Shown: positions 8,452 through 18,372, numbered from the stretch's first letter. The stretch is DNA of 64,000 nt from Pontivivens ytuae (GCF_015679265.1 NZ_CP064942.1:3948001-4012000); one strand, 5' to 3'. The notes: generated by a model not told the origin, from the letters alone. Made by a program: numbers and translations.

Positions 8452-8918
8452 GCGGCCTCACCCATTTCGACGCCAAGGGCGACGCGCAGATGGTCGACGT
8501 GTCGGAGAAGGCCGTGACCACCCGCACCGCCACCGCCCGCGGCCGGGTCGAGATGTCGGCGGAGACGCTGGAGATCGTACGCGCGGGAACGGCGAAGAAG
8601 GGCGATGTGCTCGCCGTAGCACGCCTCGCCGGGATCATGGCGGCGAAGCGGACGGCGGACCTGATCCCGCTCTGCCATCCCCTGCCGATCAGCAAGGTTG
8701 CGGTGGAGCTCGACGCCTCCGGCACCGCGGTGGAGGTCGAGGCGACGGTGAAGACCACCGGCCAGACCGGGGTCGAGATGGAGGCGCTGACCGCCGTCAA
8801 CGTCGCCGCCCTTACCGTCTACGACATGCTCAAGGCGGTGCAGAAGGATATGCGCATCACCGATATCCGCCTCACCTACAAGGACGGCGGCAAGTCCGGC
8901 CGGTTCGAGGCGGACTAG
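8448..8918 (+). CDS. moaC: Cyclic pyranopterin monophosphate synthase (molybdenum cofactor)
   Basis: 156 residues, typical MoaC length. The protein converts the MoaA product into cyclic pyranopterin monophosphate. Hallmarks are [21 protein letters not shown] at the start, [18 protein letters not shown] (about 65-82), [25 protein letters not shown], and the end motif [13 protein letters not shown] with the catalytic Lys. It overlaps trpC by four bases and is followed 21 bp later by moeA, giving a trpC-moaC-moeA transcript. Confidence 0.97.
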   Translation: MSGLTHFDAKGDAQMVDVSEKAVTTRTATARGRVEMSAETLEIVRAGTAKKGDVLAVARLAGIMAAKRTADLIPLCHPLPISKVAVELDASGTAVEVEATVKTTGQTGVEMEALTAVNVAALTVYDMLKAVQKDMRITDIRLTYKDGGKSGRFEAD

Positions 8919-8939
8919 GACGTTGCGCGAGGACCGCCC

Positions 8940-10112
8940 GTGATCTCCGTCGCCGAGGCCTTGGAGCGCATCCTGTCGCTCGTTGCGGTGACCGAGGAGG
9001 AGACGGTTCCGCTGCGGTCCGCCTCCGGGCGGGTGCTGGCCCGACCGCTGGCGGCGCGGCGCACGCAGCCTCCGTTTGCCGCGTCGGCGATGGATGGTTA
9101 CGCGGTGCGGGCGGCGGATGCGCAGCCGGGCGTAGTTCTGAGCGTTGTGGGCGAGGCGCAGGCGGGCGGATGCCACGACGGCGCCGTCGGTCCGGGCGAG
9201 GCCGTGCGGATCTTCACCGGTGCGCCGGTGCCGGAGGGCGCGGATCGCGTTGTCATCCAGGAGGATGTGACGCGGGACGGCGACCGGATCACCATCGGTG
9301 ACAGGCTTGACGAGAAGACGCATATCCGGCCCGCAGGCGGTGATTTCCACGAGGGTGACGAGGTCCCGGTCCAGCGCATCACACCCGCCCTCGTCTCCCT
9401 GCTTGCGGCGATGAACCACGCCGAGGTGCCGGTGCGCCGCCGCCCCGTGGTCGCCCTGATCGCCACCGGCGACGAGTTGGTGGTGCCGGGCGAGATCCCC
9501 GGCCCGAACCAGATCGTGAGCTCCAACATCTACGGCGTCGCGGCGCTGCTGGAGGCGCAGGGGGGGCGCGCCCGGATCCTGCCCATCGCCCGCGACACCC
9601 GCGAGAGCCTCGAGCAGAGCCTGGCGCTCGCCGAGGGGGCCGATCTGGTCGTGACGCTGGGCGGCGCGTCCGTGGGCGATCACGACCTGGTGGCGGAGGT
9701 CGCGGGCGCGCGCGGCCTCGCCCTCGACTTCTACAAGGTGCGGATGCGGCCCGGAAAACCGTTGATGGCCGGGCGGTTGGGCGATGCGGCGATGGTGGGC
9801 CTGCCGGGCAATCCGGTCTCGGCCTTCGTCTGCGCGCATCTCTTCCTGCGGCCCGCGGTCGACGCGGCGCTCGGCTTGCCCGCCGGACCGCTGCCGCGGC
9901 GCGCCCTGCCCCTCGCCCACGACCTCGCGGCGAACGGCAGCCGGGAGCACTACATGCGCGCGCGGCTGCGCGGTGACGGGTTGGTGGAGGTCGCGGGGCG
10001 TCAGGACAGTTCGCTCCTGACCGTGCTCGCCGGTGCGGACGTCCTGGCGGTGCGTCCGCCTGAAGATCCGCCCCGAAAAGCCGGTGATCTGGTCGATATC
10101 GTGACTCTTTGA
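8940..10112 (+). CDS. moeA: Molybdopterin molybdenumtransferase
   Basis: 390 residues from a GTG start at 8940, preceded by GCGAGGA. MoeA inserts molybdate into adenylylated molybdopterin. Visible features are SAMDGYAVRAAD (domain III), FTGAPVPEGADRVVIQED, PAGGDFHEGDEV, VALIATGDELVVPGE, and the MoCF-type core TLGGASVGDHD...FYKVRMRPGKPLMAGRLGD followed by GLPGNPVSAFVC. The beta-barrel domain IV lies at the C-terminus. It works with MoaC just upstream. A molybdate-type ABC transporter pair is found far away, at 39880-41168. Confidence 0.96.
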   Translation: MISVAEALERILSLVAVTEEETVPLRSASGRVLARPLAARRTQPPFAASAMDGYAVRAADAQPGVVLSVVGEAQAGGCHDGAVGPGEAVRIFTGAPVPEGADRVVIQEDVTRDGDRITIGDRLDEKTHIRPAGGDFHEGDEVPVQRITPALVSLLAAMNHAEVPVRRRPVVALIATGDELVVPGEIPGPNQIVSSNIYGVAALLEAQGGRARILPIARDTRESLEQSLALAEGADLVVTLGGASVGDHDLVAEVAGARGLALDFYKVRMRPGKPLMAGRLGDAAMVGLPGNPVSAFVCAHLFLRPAVDAALGLPAGPLPRRALPLAHDLAANGSREHYMRARLRGDGLVEVAGRQDSSLLTVLAGADVLAVRPPEDPPRKAGDLVDIVTL

Positions 10113-10131
10113 GGGGTGTTGCGCGAACAGG

Positions 10132-10160
10132 TTGACACAAAAGGAGAACTTTTGTAGAAC
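10132..10160 (+). promoter_or_regulatory. lexA promoter with an overlapping SOS box
   Basis: A -35 TTGACA (10132-10137) lies 17 bp from a -10 TAGAAC (10155-10160). The sequence GAAC-TTTTGTA-GAAC at 10146-10160 is an exact match to the alphaproteobacterial SOS box GAAC-N7-GAAC and covers the -10. LexA bound here would block RNA polymerase, the expected autoregulation. The box is 43 bp before the lexA ATG. Confidence 0.9.
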
Positions 10161-10202
10161 CGTGTGAAAACGTGACACCAGCGGCAGGAGAGGGTCACCG
10201 CC

Positions 10203-10886
10203 ATGCTCACGCGCAAGCAACTGGATTTGCTCAACTTCATCCACAGCAGGGTGCAGCAGGACGGCGTTTCGCCCTCCTTCGACGAGATGAAGGAGGCTCT
10301 GGATCTCCGCTCCAAATCCGGCATCCACAGACTGATCACGGCGCTCGAGGAGCGCGGCTTCATCCGCCGCCTCGCCCACCGCGCCCGCGCGATCGAAATC
10401 GTGCGCATGCCAGACGCGAACGAACCGAGCGGCTTCCGCCCGACGGCGATTCCCGGCGGGCTCAGCGAGCGCCCGGTGGCCGCGCGCGTGGTCGAGGCCT
10501 CGGCCTACGACCTGCCGGTGATGGGTCGCATCGCGGCCGGTACGCCGATCGAGGCGATCCAGCAGGTCTCCAACACCGTCTCCGTTCCCGGCGGCATGAT
10601 CTCCCGCGGCGGGCGGCACTACGCGCTCGAGGTGAAGGGCGACTCGATGAAGGATGCCGGGATCAACAACGGCGATATCGTCGTGATCCAGGAGCAGGAC
10701 GACGCGGATAATGGAGACATCGTCGTCGCCCTTGTCGAGGATCAGGAGGCGACGCTGAAGCGCCTGCGCAAACGCGGCTCCGCCGTGGCGCTGGAGGCCG
10801 CGAACCCGGCCTACGAGACCCGCGTCTACCGCTCCGACCAAGTGAAGGTGCAGGGCAAGCTGGTGGGTCTGATCCGGACCTACTGA
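10203..10886 (+). CDS. lexA: LexA repressor, SOS response regulator
   Basis: 227 residues. The N-terminal winged helix-turn-helix ([21 protein letters not shown]...[18 protein letters not shown]) binds SOS boxes. The C-terminal S24 self-cleavage domain has the Ala-Gly scissile bond in GRIAAGTP (about 112/113), the nucleophile Ser in [11 protein letters not shown] (about 148) and the general-base Lys in [11 protein letters not shown] (about 186). Activated RecA triggers cleavage and derepression. Its own promoter carries an SOS box. It is the last gene of the plus run, convergent with comEC. A second exact SOS box lies at 47035. Confidence 0.97.
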   Translation: MLTRKQLDLLNFIHSRVQQDGVSPSFDEMKEALDLRSKSGIHRLITALEERGFIRRLAHRARAIEIVRMPDANEPSGFRPTAIPGGLSERPVAARVVEASAYDLPVMGRIAAGTPIEAIQQVSNTVSVPGGMISRGGRHYALEVKGDSMKDAGINNGDIVVIQEQDDADNGDIVVALVEDQEATLKRLRKRGSAVALEAANPAYETRVYRSDQVKVQGKLVGLIRTY

Positions 10887-10918
10887 CGGCATCTCAGGAT
10901 GCGGTTCCGCGCTGCCGC

Positions 10919-10946
10919 GCGGGCGTATTTTCCGGAAAGATGAAGA
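10919..10946 (+). repeat. Short dispersed intergenic repeat, copy 1
   Basis: The string GCGGGCGTATTTTCCGGAAAGATGAAG lies between the ends of lexA and comEC. A close relative, GCGGGCGTACTTGAGGGAAAGATGAA, occurs at 39842 before modB. The shared frame GCGGGCGTA-TT-GGAAAGATGAA is too long for chance in two places. Confidence 0.5.
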
Positions 10947-10952
10947 GGTTGG

Positions 10953-13028
10953 TCAGTCGCCCCGGATCCAGGGGCGGCTGCGGGCGCGGAGCGCTTCGCT
11001 GTCGATCCTGATCCCGTCCTCCTCAAAATAGAGGGCGATCGGACCGGCGGCGGAGAGGCGTGGGCGGTCGAGGACGAGGGCGCATCCCTCCGGTGTGTTG
11101 CCTTGCCAGCTCGACAGAAGCAGGACGGTGCTTGCGTCGCAGTCCGGCAGCGTGTCCGGCCAGCGGCTGCGGGCAGTGACGATCTGGAGCTGCCGGTTGC
11201 CGAACATGGCGCGGGTCCAGCCGTCACCGCGGTCGAGGAGAGCCCAGCGGTCGGCGGCGAGCTCCTGCTTCACCGGCGCGCCGTCATTCTCCAACCAGCT
11301 CCGAACCACGAAGCTTGAGCCGCGGCCGCGGTTCACCGCCCGCCCCTCCTCCGTCATCGCGCCGACGAGACGGCCGTTCGAGGCGATGAGGACGTCCGGA
11401 CGCTCATGATCCGACCAGATGAAAAGCGCGAGCCCGAGGGGCAGCGCCGCCAGCCAGCGCCCCGGCCCGCGCCACAGGATCGCCCAGACCATCGCTCCCG
11501 CGATCAACGGCAATGCCGCCAGTGGCCCGGCCGGGATCGCACGGCGGGCGCCGTCCATCTCCGCCACCCACTGGGCAATGCCGAGCACCGTTTCGATCCC
11601 GAAACCCATCACGGCGAGCGCCGGGCCCTCCAACCCCAACGGCGCCAAGACGCCCGCCACGACGCCCGCGGGCATGATGACCATGCTCATGATCGGCACG
11701 GCGAGCAGGTTGGCGAGGAGGCCGAACTGCGAAACCTGATTGAAGTGGAACGCGCCGAAGGGCGCCGTGGCGAGCCCGGCGACGGACGACGTGATGAGCA
11801 GGGCCAGCGGCGCGCGGAACCGCGTGACCCAGCCGCGATCCTCGTCCCGCCACCAGGCGCGGCCTCTCAGATCCTCGAAGACGGCGACGAGGGCCGCCGT
11901 GGCGGCGAAGGAGAGCTGGAACCCGGCCTCCAACAGGCTCTCGGGCCGAACGGCGAGGATCAGGGCGGCCGCGAGTGCGACGGCGCGCAAGGTGAAGGCC
12001 GGGCGGTCGATCATCACGGCGACAAGTACGACTGCGGTCATGATGAACGCGCGCTGCGTCGCGACCGATGCGCCGGACAGCACGAGGTACCCTGCCCCGG
12101 CGATCAGCGCGACGGCCGCCCCCCATTTCTTGATCGGATGGCGCAGCGCGACCCCGGGCACCAGCGCCAGACCGTAGCGCACGGTGCCGTAGACGAAGGC
12201 GGCGAGCAGGCCCATGTGCAGGCCGGAAATCGCCAGCAGATGCGCGAGGTTGGAGGCGCGGAGGTCGTCCAGCACCTCGCCATCCACCGTAGAGCGATCC
12301 CCCGTCAGGATGGCGGCGGCAAAGCCCGCGGCGGGCTCATCGAGCTTCGCCCGGATCCCGTCGGCCACGGCCATGCGGGCGCGCAGCACCGGCGCGCCGG
12401 GCGGATCGGGCAGGACGAAGAGCGGCGCGTCGGTGTAGCCGACGGCACTCAATTGCTGGAACCAGGCGAGGCGGCGGAAGTCGAAGCCGCCGGGCTCCGC
12501 CGGGCCGGACGGGCCGCCAAGGCGGGCCGTGACCATGATCCGGCGGCCCGGCAGCGGCAGATCGGGCAGCCCCTCGACGAAGGCGATCCGAACCTGTGCG
12601 ACCGGTGGTCCGCCGTGGAGCACCACGTCGTCGAGGGTGAGGCGCGGATTGCCGGAACTCGTCCGTCCCATCTCGACCACTCGGCCGGTGACGGTGCCGT
12701 AGAAATCGCGCTCCAACACTGGATGGGTGAACGCCTGGGTTCGCAGCCAGGCGCCGGTGACCCCGAGGCAGATCAACGCCAGGGCCGCCGCGACCGCGAC
12801 CCGCGCCAGCGTACCGCGCGCGAGCGCCAGCCCGGCGAGACCGGCGGCACCGAGCGCCGCGATCTCGCCAGCCGTCGGCTCAACCCGCAAGCCGAAATAT
12901 AGAGCGATTCCCGCGCCATAGAACACCGGCGCCCACAAGATGAGCCGCCGCCGCTGCTGTTCGAGCACCAGCGACAGCGCCGTACGCCGGGTCCGCCTTG
13001 TGGCGGGGGAGGCAAATGCTCTAGACAC
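10953..13028 (-). CDS. comEC: ComEC/Rec2-family DNA uptake channel protein
   Basis: 691 residues and many hydrophobic segments. Residues 40-120 hold several N-terminal membrane spans. Then comes an OB-like DUF4131 region (FYGTVTGRVVEMG...), and the Competence core with LRASNLAHLLAISGLHMGLLAAFVYG and LSGASVATQRAFIMTAVVL. The C-terminal 150 residues form a short soluble part without the full metallo-beta-lactamase domain seen in longer ComEC proteins. In transformable bacteria ComEC carries single-stranded DNA across the inner membrane. It is divergent from gltX across 46 bp and convergent with lexA. Confidence 0.9.
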   Translation of the reverse strand: MSRAFASPATRRTRRTALSLVLEQQRRRLILWAPVFYGAGIALYFGLRVEPTAGEIAALGAAGLAGLALARGTLARVAVAAALALICLGVTGAWLRTQAFTHPVLERDFYGTVTGRVVEMGRTSSGNPRLTLDDVVLHGGPPVAQVRIAFVEGLPDLPLPGRRIMVTARLGGPSGPAEPGGFDFRRLAWFQQLSAVGYTDAPLFVLPDPPGAPVLRARMAVADGIRAKLDEPAAGFAAAILTGDRSTVDGEVLDDLRASNLAHLLAISGLHMGLLAAFVYGTVRYGLALVPGVALRHPIKKWGAAVALIAGAGYLVLSGASVATQRAFIMTAVVLVAVMIDRPAFTLRAVALAAALILAVRPESLLEAGFQLSFAATAALVAVFEDLRGRAWWRDEDRGWVTRFRAPLALLITSSVAGLATAPFGAFHFNQVSQFGLLANLLAVPIMSMVIMPAGVVAGVLAPLGLEGPALAVMGFGIETVLGIAQWVAEMDGARRAIPAGPLAALPLIAGAMVWAILWRGPGRWLAALPLGLALFIWSDHERPDVLIASNGRLVGAMTEEGRAVNRGRGSSFVVRSWLENDGAPVKQELAADRWALLDRGDGWTRAMFGNRQLQIVTARSRWPDTLPDCDASTVLLLSSWQGNTPEGCALVLDRPRLSAAGPIALYFEEDGIRIDSEALRARSRPWIRGD

Positions 13029-13053
13029 GGGCGCGATCCTCGCCCGGCCATGG

Positions 13054-13068
13054 TTAGCGAAAGGTTAA
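13054..13068. promoter_or_regulatory. Possible CtrA box between comEC and gltX
   Basis: TTAG-CGAAAGG-TTAA matches the CtrA site TTAA-N7-TTAA with one mismatch. It lies 7 bp before the gltX ATG and 26 bp before the comEC ATG on the other strand. CtrA itself is encoded at 51421. One mismatch leaves real room for chance. Confidence 0.3.
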
Positions 13069-13074
13069 CACCGC

Positions 13075-14484
13075 ATGTCTCCGACGCCTCCCGTCACCCG
13101 CTTCGCCCCCTCGCCGACCGGCTTCCTGCATATCGGCGGCGCGCGCACGGCGCTGTTCAACTGGCTCTACGCCCGAGCGAAGGGCGGCACGTTCCTGCTG
13201 CGCATCGAGGATACGGACAAGGCACGCTCGACACCCGAGGCGACTGAGGCGATCTTTGCCGGGCTGAAATGGCTGGGCCTCGACTGGGACGGCGACGCGG
13301 TGAGTCAGGCGAGCCAGGCGGAGCGCCATGCGGAGGTCGCCCACGAGCTCCTGGAGAAAGGTGCGGCCTACAAGTGCTTTGCCACGCAGGAGGAAATCGC
13401 GGCCTTCCGGGAGGAGGCGAAGGCGGCAGGCCGCTCCACGGTGTTCCAGAGCCCGTGGCGAGACGCCGATCCGGCGACGATGCGCAACGGCCCCTACGTG
13501 GTTCGCCTGAAGGCGCCGCGAGACGGCGAAACCGTGGTGGATGACGTCGTGCAGGGCCGCGTCGCGTGGAAGAACGAGACGCTGGACGACCTGATCCTGC
13601 TCCGCTCCGACGGGACGCCGACCTACATGCTCGCCGTCGTCGTGGACGACCACGACATGGGCGTGACCCACGTGATCCGCGGCGACGACCACCTGACCAA
13701 CGCGGCGCGGCAGGTGCTGATCTTCGACGCGATGGGCTGGACGCGGCCCGCCTTCGCCCACATCCCGCTGATCCACGGGCCGGACGGGGCGAAGTTCTCC
13801 AAACGCCACGGCGCGCCCGGAGTCGAGGGCTACCGCGACATGGGCTACCTGCCCGCGGCCATGCGCAACTACCTCGCCCGGCTGAGCTGGAGCCACGGGG
13901 ACGAGGAGTTCTTCACCACCGAGCAGGCGGTGGAGTGGTTCGACCTCGACGCGATCTCGAAAGGTGCGGCTCGATTCGACTTCAAGAAGCTCGAAAACCT
14001 CTCCGGCCAGCATATCCGCGCGATGGATGACGCAGCGCTCGCCGATGCACTCTGCGACTTTATGGCAGTGCAACATGAACCGCTGCCGGACCATGCGACC
14101 AAGGTCGCAATCGCGGCCGCGATGCCCGCTCTGAAAGAACGCGCGAAGACGCTCGTCGATCTTGTTGATATGTCTTACTATTTGCGCGCGGAGCGGCCCC
14201 TCACGCTGGATGAAAAGGCCACGAGCCAACTCGATGAAATAACTCGAAACATGCTCGTGAGATTGACTGAGCGGTTGCGGAATGTTAGTTGGACGCACAA
14301 CGATCTGGAGGGCGAAATCAAGGCCTTCGCAGGCGACGAGGATCTCAAGCTCGGCAAGGTCATGCAGCCCATGCGCGCAGCACTGACCGGTCGCACGACT
14401 TCACCCAGTGTGTTCGACGTGCTTGTCCAGCTTGGTCGAGACGAGAGCCTGGCCCGGATCGAGGATCAGCTCGCCACGGCCTGA
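13075..14484 (+). CDS. gltX: Glutamyl-tRNA synthetase
   Basis: 469 residues, full length. It charges tRNA-Glu (and often tRNA-Gln in bacteria lacking GlnRS). The class I HIGH-type motif is [22 protein letters not shown] (about 9-30). [11 protein letters not shown] follows, and the KMSKS-type motif is [12 protein letters not shown] (about 239-250). The anticodon-binding helical domain fills the C-terminal third. Codon use changes clearly there: from about 13970 to 14330 third positions are much less GC-biased than in the first two thirds, although the frame is intact. A short paralogue, gluQ, lies at 44310. Confidence 0.97.
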   Translation: MSPTPPVTRFAPSPTGFLHIGGARTALFNWLYARAKGGTFLLRIEDTDKARSTPEATEAIFAGLKWLGLDWDGDAVSQASQAERHAEVAHELLEKGAAYKCFATQEEIAAFREEAKAAGRSTVFQSPWRDADPATMRNGPYVVRLKAPRDGETVVDDVVQGRVAWKNETLDDLILLRSDGTPTYMLAVVVDDHDMGVTHVIRGDDHLTNAARQVLIFDAMGWTRPAFAHIPLIHGPDGAKFSKRHGAPGVEGYRDMGYLPAAMRNYLARLSWSHGDEEFFTTEQAVEWFDLDAISKGAARFDFKKLENLSGQHIRAMDDAALADALCDFMAVQHEPLPDHATKVAIAAAMPALKERAKTLVDLVDMSYYLRAERPLTLDEKATSQLDEITRNMLVRLTERLRNVSWTHNDLEGEIKAFAGDEDLKLGKVMQPMRAALTGRTTSPSVFDVLVQLGRDESLARIEDQLATA

Positions 14485-14629
14485 GGGGCGTCGCGAGCCG
14501 TCTCAATCCCCCGTTCCGGGGGCACGGGGGCCCACACTCCCCGAGGATCAACCAGTCCGGCGAGGGGACACGCTGCCGGACGCCAGAGGCCGCTTCTCAC
14601 CACATCGGCCCGAAGACAGGGATGACACC

Positions 14630-15934
14630 ATGGACGACGCTATGACCCCACAGAAGACTGCGAAGCTGTCGGTGGCCGGCAACGATTACGACCTGCCGGT
14701 GATGAGCCCGACGGCAGGGCCGGACGTGATCGACATCTCGAAGCTCTACGGTCAGGCGGACGTCTTCACCTTCGATCCGGGCTTTACCTCGACGGCGGCC
14801 TGCGAAAGCTCGATCACCTTCATCGACGGCGACAAGGGCGAGCTCTTGCACCGCGGCTACCCAATCGATCAGCTGGCGGCGAAGTCGCATTACCTGGAGG
14901 TCTGCTACCTCCTGCTCTACGGCGAGCTGCCGACCGCGGCGCAGCTGGAGGATTTCACCTCCCGCGTGACCAACCACACGATGCTGCACGAGCAGATGCT
15001 CAACTTCTACCGCGGCTTCCGGCGGGACGCGCACCCGATGGCGATCGTCTGTGGCGTGGTCGGTGCGATGTCGGCCTTCTACCACGACTCCACCGACATC
15101 CACGATCCCTGGCAGCGCGAGGTCGCCTCGATCCGCATGATCGCGAAGCTGCCGACGATCACGGCGAACGCCTACAAGTACTCGATCGGCCAGCCGTTCG
15201 TGTACCCGGACAACAATCTCGACTACGCGTCGAACTTCCTGCGCATGTGCTTCGCCGTGCCGGCCGAGGAATACGTGGTCGACCCGATCCTCGCCCGCGC
15301 GATGGACCGGATCTTCATGCTGCATGCGGATCACGAGCAGAACGCGTCGACCTCGACGGTGCGGCTCGCCGGCTCCTCGGGCGCCAACCCGTTCGCCTGC
15401 ATCGCGGCCGGGGTCGCCTGCCTCTGGGGCCCGGCGCATGGCGGCGCGAACGAGGCAGCGCTCAACATGCTGCGCGAGATCGGCTCGGTCGATCGCATCC
15501 CCGAATACATCGCGAAGGCGAAGGACAAGGCGGATCCGTTCCGCCTGATGGGCTTCGGCCACCGGGTCTACAAGAACTTCGACCCGCGCGCGAAGGTGAT
15601 GAAGGAGAGCGCGGACGAGGTGCTCGGCCTGCTCGGCGTCGAGAACAACCCGACGCTGCAGGTCGCCAAGGAGCTGGAGAAGATCGCGCTGGAGGACGAG
15701 TACTTCGTCTCCAAGAAGCTCTACCCGAACGTGGACTTCTATTCGGGCATCATCCTCGACGCGATCGGCTTCCCGACCTCGATGTTCACCCCGATCTTCG
15801 CGCTGTCGCGCACCGTCGGCTGGATCGCCCAGTGGAAGGAGATGATCGAGGACGAGAAGCAGAAGATCGGCCGCCCGCGTCAGCTCTACACCGGTGCCGG
15901 CTTCCGCGACTACGCGGACGTGGAGAACCGCTGA
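14630..15934 (+). CDS. gltA: Citrate synthase (type II)
   Basis: 434 residues. It condenses acetyl-CoA and oxaloacetate as the entry to the TCA cycle. The N-terminal beta domain characteristic of Gram-negative hexameric enzymes is present ([27 protein letters not shown]). Active-site segments are [37 protein letters not shown] (catalytic His) and [13 protein letters not shown]; the catalytic Asp region is [11 protein letters not shown]. The frame is open back to 14408, but that part overlaps gltX. ATG 14630 is taken, with CAGGGA upstream; ATG 14642 is possible. A terminator follows. Confidence 0.96.
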   Translation: MDDAMTPQKTAKLSVAGNDYDLPVMSPTAGPDVIDISKLYGQADVFTFDPGFTSTAACESSITFIDGDKGELLHRGYPIDQLAAKSHYLEVCYLLLYGELPTAAQLEDFTSRVTNHTMLHEQMLNFYRGFRRDAHPMAIVCGVVGAMSAFYHDSTDIHDPWQREVASIRMIAKLPTITANAYKYSIGQPFVYPDNNLDYASNFLRMCFAVPAEEYVVDPILARAMDRIFMLHADHEQNASTSTVRLAGSSGANPFACIAAGVACLWGPAHGGANEAALNMLREIGSVDRIPEYIAKAKDKADPFRLMGFGHRVYKNFDPRAKVMKESADEVLGLLGVENNPTLQVAKELEKIALEDEYFVSKKLYPNVDFYSGIILDAIGFPTSMFTPIFALSRTVGWIAQWKEMIEDEKQKIGRPRQLYTGAGFRDYADVENR

Positions 15935-15973
15935 GCCACACTCTCCGTCACACCGGAGCAACAGATAACGCAG

Positions 15974-16007
15974 ATGGCCCGGAGATGATCCGGGCCATTC
16001 TTGTTTT
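15974..16007 (+). terminator. Rho-independent terminator of gltA
   Basis: A perfect 9-bp stem ATGGCCCGG / CCGGGCCAT with a 7-base loop (15974-15998) is followed by TCTTGTTTT. It lies 40 bp after the gltA stop. Confidence 0.85.
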
Positions 16008-16063
16008 GCACAGGCCAGCGGCTTCAGATGTCTCCACTATTTCTTCGTGGGGAAGATCACATC

Positions 16064-16759
16064 ATGAACCGTTCCATCCTGCTCGCGGCCGTCGCGAGTG
16101 TGCTCCTGTCGGCCTGCGACATCGTCCAGCCCGACACCGCTGCCGATCTCAGCCTGATGCAGGGCCGCGAGGTCGCAGTCGTCCAGAACCGGCCGACCAG
16201 CCTGCGCCGTGGCGTTCCGGGCGCACAGACGCAGGGGCAGACCTCGCTCGCCGCCGCCGCCTTCGTCGCCGTCTTCAACGTCACCCAGCTCGCCACCTCC
16301 CGCATCGGATCGATCCCGGAGCCGACGGTGGACCCGATCGCGTTGACGGAGCAGAGCGTCGGCGCCGCACTGGTCGCACAATCGGGCAGCCGCCTGCGCA
16401 CCCTGCGCTCGCCCACCACCACCTCCGCCCAACAGCGGTCCGAGGCGATCGGCGCCGCGCGCGGCGTCGGCTTCTCCGGCCTGCTGGTCGATATGGAGAG
16501 CGTGCGCTATGACATTCTGGCAAACGGCAAGGTCATGGGCCTGGGAACGGAGAGGTTCACGCTCAACATGGTGGGAACGCTGGCGGTGATCGACACGCTG
16601 ACGGGCGAGACGGCGGGACGCGCGCGCTGCACCGTCTCCGAACCACTGCCGGAGACGGCCTCGACCCGCGGCATCACGGTCGGCGAAGTCGACGCGCTGG
16701 TGACGGGCCTGGCCGAGCGCTGCGCGAGCGCCATGACCGCAACTTTGCTGCCGTCATGA
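16064..16759 (+). CDS. Hypothetical lipoprotein
   Basis: 231 residues beginning MNRSILLAAVASVLLSACDIV, a lipoprotein signal with the lipobox LSAC (Cys 18). GGGGAAGA precedes ATG 16064, so the longer frame from 16001 is not used. The mature protein has a low-complexity stretch (GAQTQGQTSLAAAAFVAVFNV), then SEAIGAARGVGFSGLLVDMESVRYDIL and a beta-rich C-terminal half (LNMVGTLAVIDTLTGETAGRARCTV). I do not recognise a named family. It overlaps the YbaK-like gene by ATGA, so the two are co-translated. It is probably exported to the periplasmic face of a membrane. Confidence 0.75.
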   Translation: MNRSILLAAVASVLLSACDIVQPDTAADLSLMQGREVAVVQNRPTSLRRGVPGAQTQGQTSLAAAAFVAVFNVTQLATSRIGSIPEPTVDPIALTEQSVGAALVAQSGSRLRTLRSPTTTSAQQRSEAIGAARGVGFSGLLVDMESVRYDILANGKVMGLGTERFTLNMVGTLAVIDTLTGETAGRARCTVSEPLPETASTRGITVGEVDALVTGLAERCASAMTATLLPS

Positions 16760-17217
16760 GCAAGTCGGTCGAGCGGGTGCGGCAGGTGGCGGACGATCTC
16801 GGGCTCGAGATCGTGGTGCTGGAGATGCCCGCCTCCACCCGCACGGCCGAGGAGGCGGCGGCGACCTGCGGGGTCGAGCTCGACCAGATCGTGAAGTCGC
16901 TCATCTTCGCGAGCGTGGGTGGCGACCTCCACCTCTTCCTGATGGCGGGCGGCTCGCGGCTCGACATGAAGGTGGCCGCGAAGGTCGCCGGTGTCGCGCT
17001 GGAGCGGGCCGATGCCGATCAGGTGCGCAGCGAGACCGGGTTCGCCATCGGCGGCGTCGCCCCGATCGGGCATCTGAGCAGGCTGCCGACCTACATGGAC
17101 CCGCGGCTGCTCGATTTCGACGGGGTAGTTGCGGCGGCGGGGACGCCGCGCCATGTCTTCACCGTCTCGCCCAAGGCGCTGGTGGAGGCGACGGGCGCCT
17201 CACTCCTGCCGCGCTAG
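16756..17217 (+). CDS. YbaK/EbsC-family aminoacyl-tRNA deacylase
   Basis: 153 residues, one editing domain. Family features include TAEEAAATCGVELDQIVKSLIF with the conserved catalytic Lys (about 49), FLMAGGSRLDMKVAAKVAG and TGFAIGGVAPIGH with the glycine-rich substrate loop. Such free-standing domains hydrolyse mischarged tRNA, for example Cys-tRNA-Pro or Ala-tRNA-Pro, in the cytoplasm. The exact specificity cannot be read here. It starts inside the stop of the lipoprotein gene. Its 3' end overlaps that of lpxB by 18 bp in convergent orientation, so the two transcripts are complementary at their ends. Confidence 0.88.
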   Translation: MSKSVERVRQVADDLGLEIVVLEMPASTRTAEEAAATCGVELDQIVKSLIFASVGGDLHLFLMAGGSRLDMKVAAKVAGVALERADADQVRSETGFAIGGVAPIGHLSRLPTYMDPRLLDFDGVVAAAGTPRHVFTVSPKALVEATGASLLPR

Positions 17218-18372
17218 CCGGTCCAGCACCGAACGGGCCGCCCTCAGACCGGGCGGCTCGCCCCCCTGCCCCAGCATCCGCATCGCCTTCGCCATTGCCG
17301 CCTGCTGCGCGACGCGCGCGCTCGGATCCTCCAGCAGTGCGTCGAGAGCCGCGGCGATATTGCCCGGCGTGCAGGCGTCGAAGAGCAGTTCGGGCACCGC
17401 GTCGCGATCCAGCAGGATGTTGACGAGATTGGCATATTTCACCTTCACCGCCCGGCGCACGAGGAAGGTGGTGATCGGCGCCATCTTGTAGGCGATCACC
17501 CCCGGGCAGCCCGCCATGGCGAGTTCCAGCCCCACGGTGCCGGAAGCCGCGAGCGCCAAGTGCGCCGCGGCAAAGGCACTGCGCTTGCGCGCCTCGGCGA
17601 GATCGGGGGCCATGCCGCGCGGGTCGAGGAGCTTTGCCTCCAGCGGCCAGTCCGCGACCTTCTCCGCCACCAGATCCGTCACCGCCCCGGCCGTGGGCAC
17701 CACGACCTGCATGTCCGGTGTGCCGATCAGGCCGAGGGCCGCGCCGAAGGGCTCCGCCAGCCGCTCCACCTCGCCGCGGCGCGAGCCCGGCAGCACGACG
17801 ACGATCGGGCGTTCGGGGTCGAGGCCGAGCTCCGCCATCAGATCCTGCACCTCGCCGACCGACGGCGGACGTTCGGCGACCACCGGGTGGCCGACGAAGT
17901 CGCAGGTCATGCCCGCCGCCTCCATATAGGGCGGCTCGAAGGGCAGCAGGGCGAGCACGTGGTCGACGTGCCGCGCCATCTTCACCGCCCGCTTCTCCCG
18001 CCACGCCCAGACAGAGGGGGCGACGTAGTGGATGACCGGCAGATCGGGGCGTTTCGCCTTTACCTTGGCGGCGACGCGCAGGCAGAAATCGGGGCTGTCG
18101 ATGGTGATGAGCGCGTCGGGTTTCAGATCGAGCACGGCCTCCGCCGCCTCGTCCCGCCGCCGCAACAGGCCCGGCAGGCGCGGCAGCACCTCGGTGAGGC
18201 CCATGACGCTAAGCTCCTCCATCGGGAAGAGGCTCTCCATCCCCTCCGCCTGCATCAGCGGGCCGCCGATGCCGTGGAACGCCACGCCGGGGTCGAGTTC
18301 GCCGAGGCCCGCCATCAGCGCGCCGCCCAGCTTGTCGCCCGAGGGCTCGCCCGCGATCAGGAACAGCTTCAT
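17200..18372 (-). CDS. lpxB: Lipid-A-disaccharide synthase
   Basis: 390 residues from MKLFLIAGEPSGDKLGGALMAGL. It joins UDP-diacylglucosamine and lipid X into the lipid A disaccharide at the inner membrane. Conserved segments are FHGIGGPLMQAEGMESLFPMEELSVMGLTEVLPRL, ITIDSPDFCLRVA, HYVAPSVWAWREKR, DFVGHPVV, LLPGSRRGEVERL and LAASGTVGLELAMAGCPGVIAYK. A start four codons earlier (18384) is possible, but ATG 18372 gives an ATGA overlap with the lpxI stop. It is last in the long envelope run and follows lpxI and lpxA. Confidence 0.96.
   Translation of the reverse strand: MKLFLIAGEPSGDKLGGALMAGLGELDPGVAFHGIGGPLMQAEGMESLFPMEELSVMGLTEVLPRLPGLLRRRDEAAEAVLDLKPDALITIDSPDFCLRVAAKVKAKRPDLPVIHYVAPSVWAWREKRAVKMARHVDHVLALLPFEPPYMEAAGMTCDFVGHPVVAERPPSVGEVQDLMAELGLDPERPIVVVLPGSRRGEVERLAEPFGAALGLIGTPDMQVVVPTAGAVTDLVAEKVADWPLEAKLLDPRGMAPDLAEARKRSAFAAAHLALAASGTVGLELAMAGCPGVIAYKMAPITTFLVRRAVKVKYANLVNILLDRDAVPELLFDACTPGNIAAALDALLEDPSARVAQQAAMAKAMRMLGQGGEPPGLRAARSVLDRLARQE

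Noticed and set aside
8352..10892. An 846-codon open frame on the minus strand
   Set aside because: It is antisense to trpC, moaC, moeA and lexA, all solid genes. Its protein is rich in Arg, His and Gly with no family features, as expected from the opposite strand of GC-biased genes.
13821..13880. A broken or duplicated gltX
   Set aside because: The two synthetase genes in the window are different: gltX (469 residues, full) and gluQ (296 residues, no anticodon domain). Both are intact.
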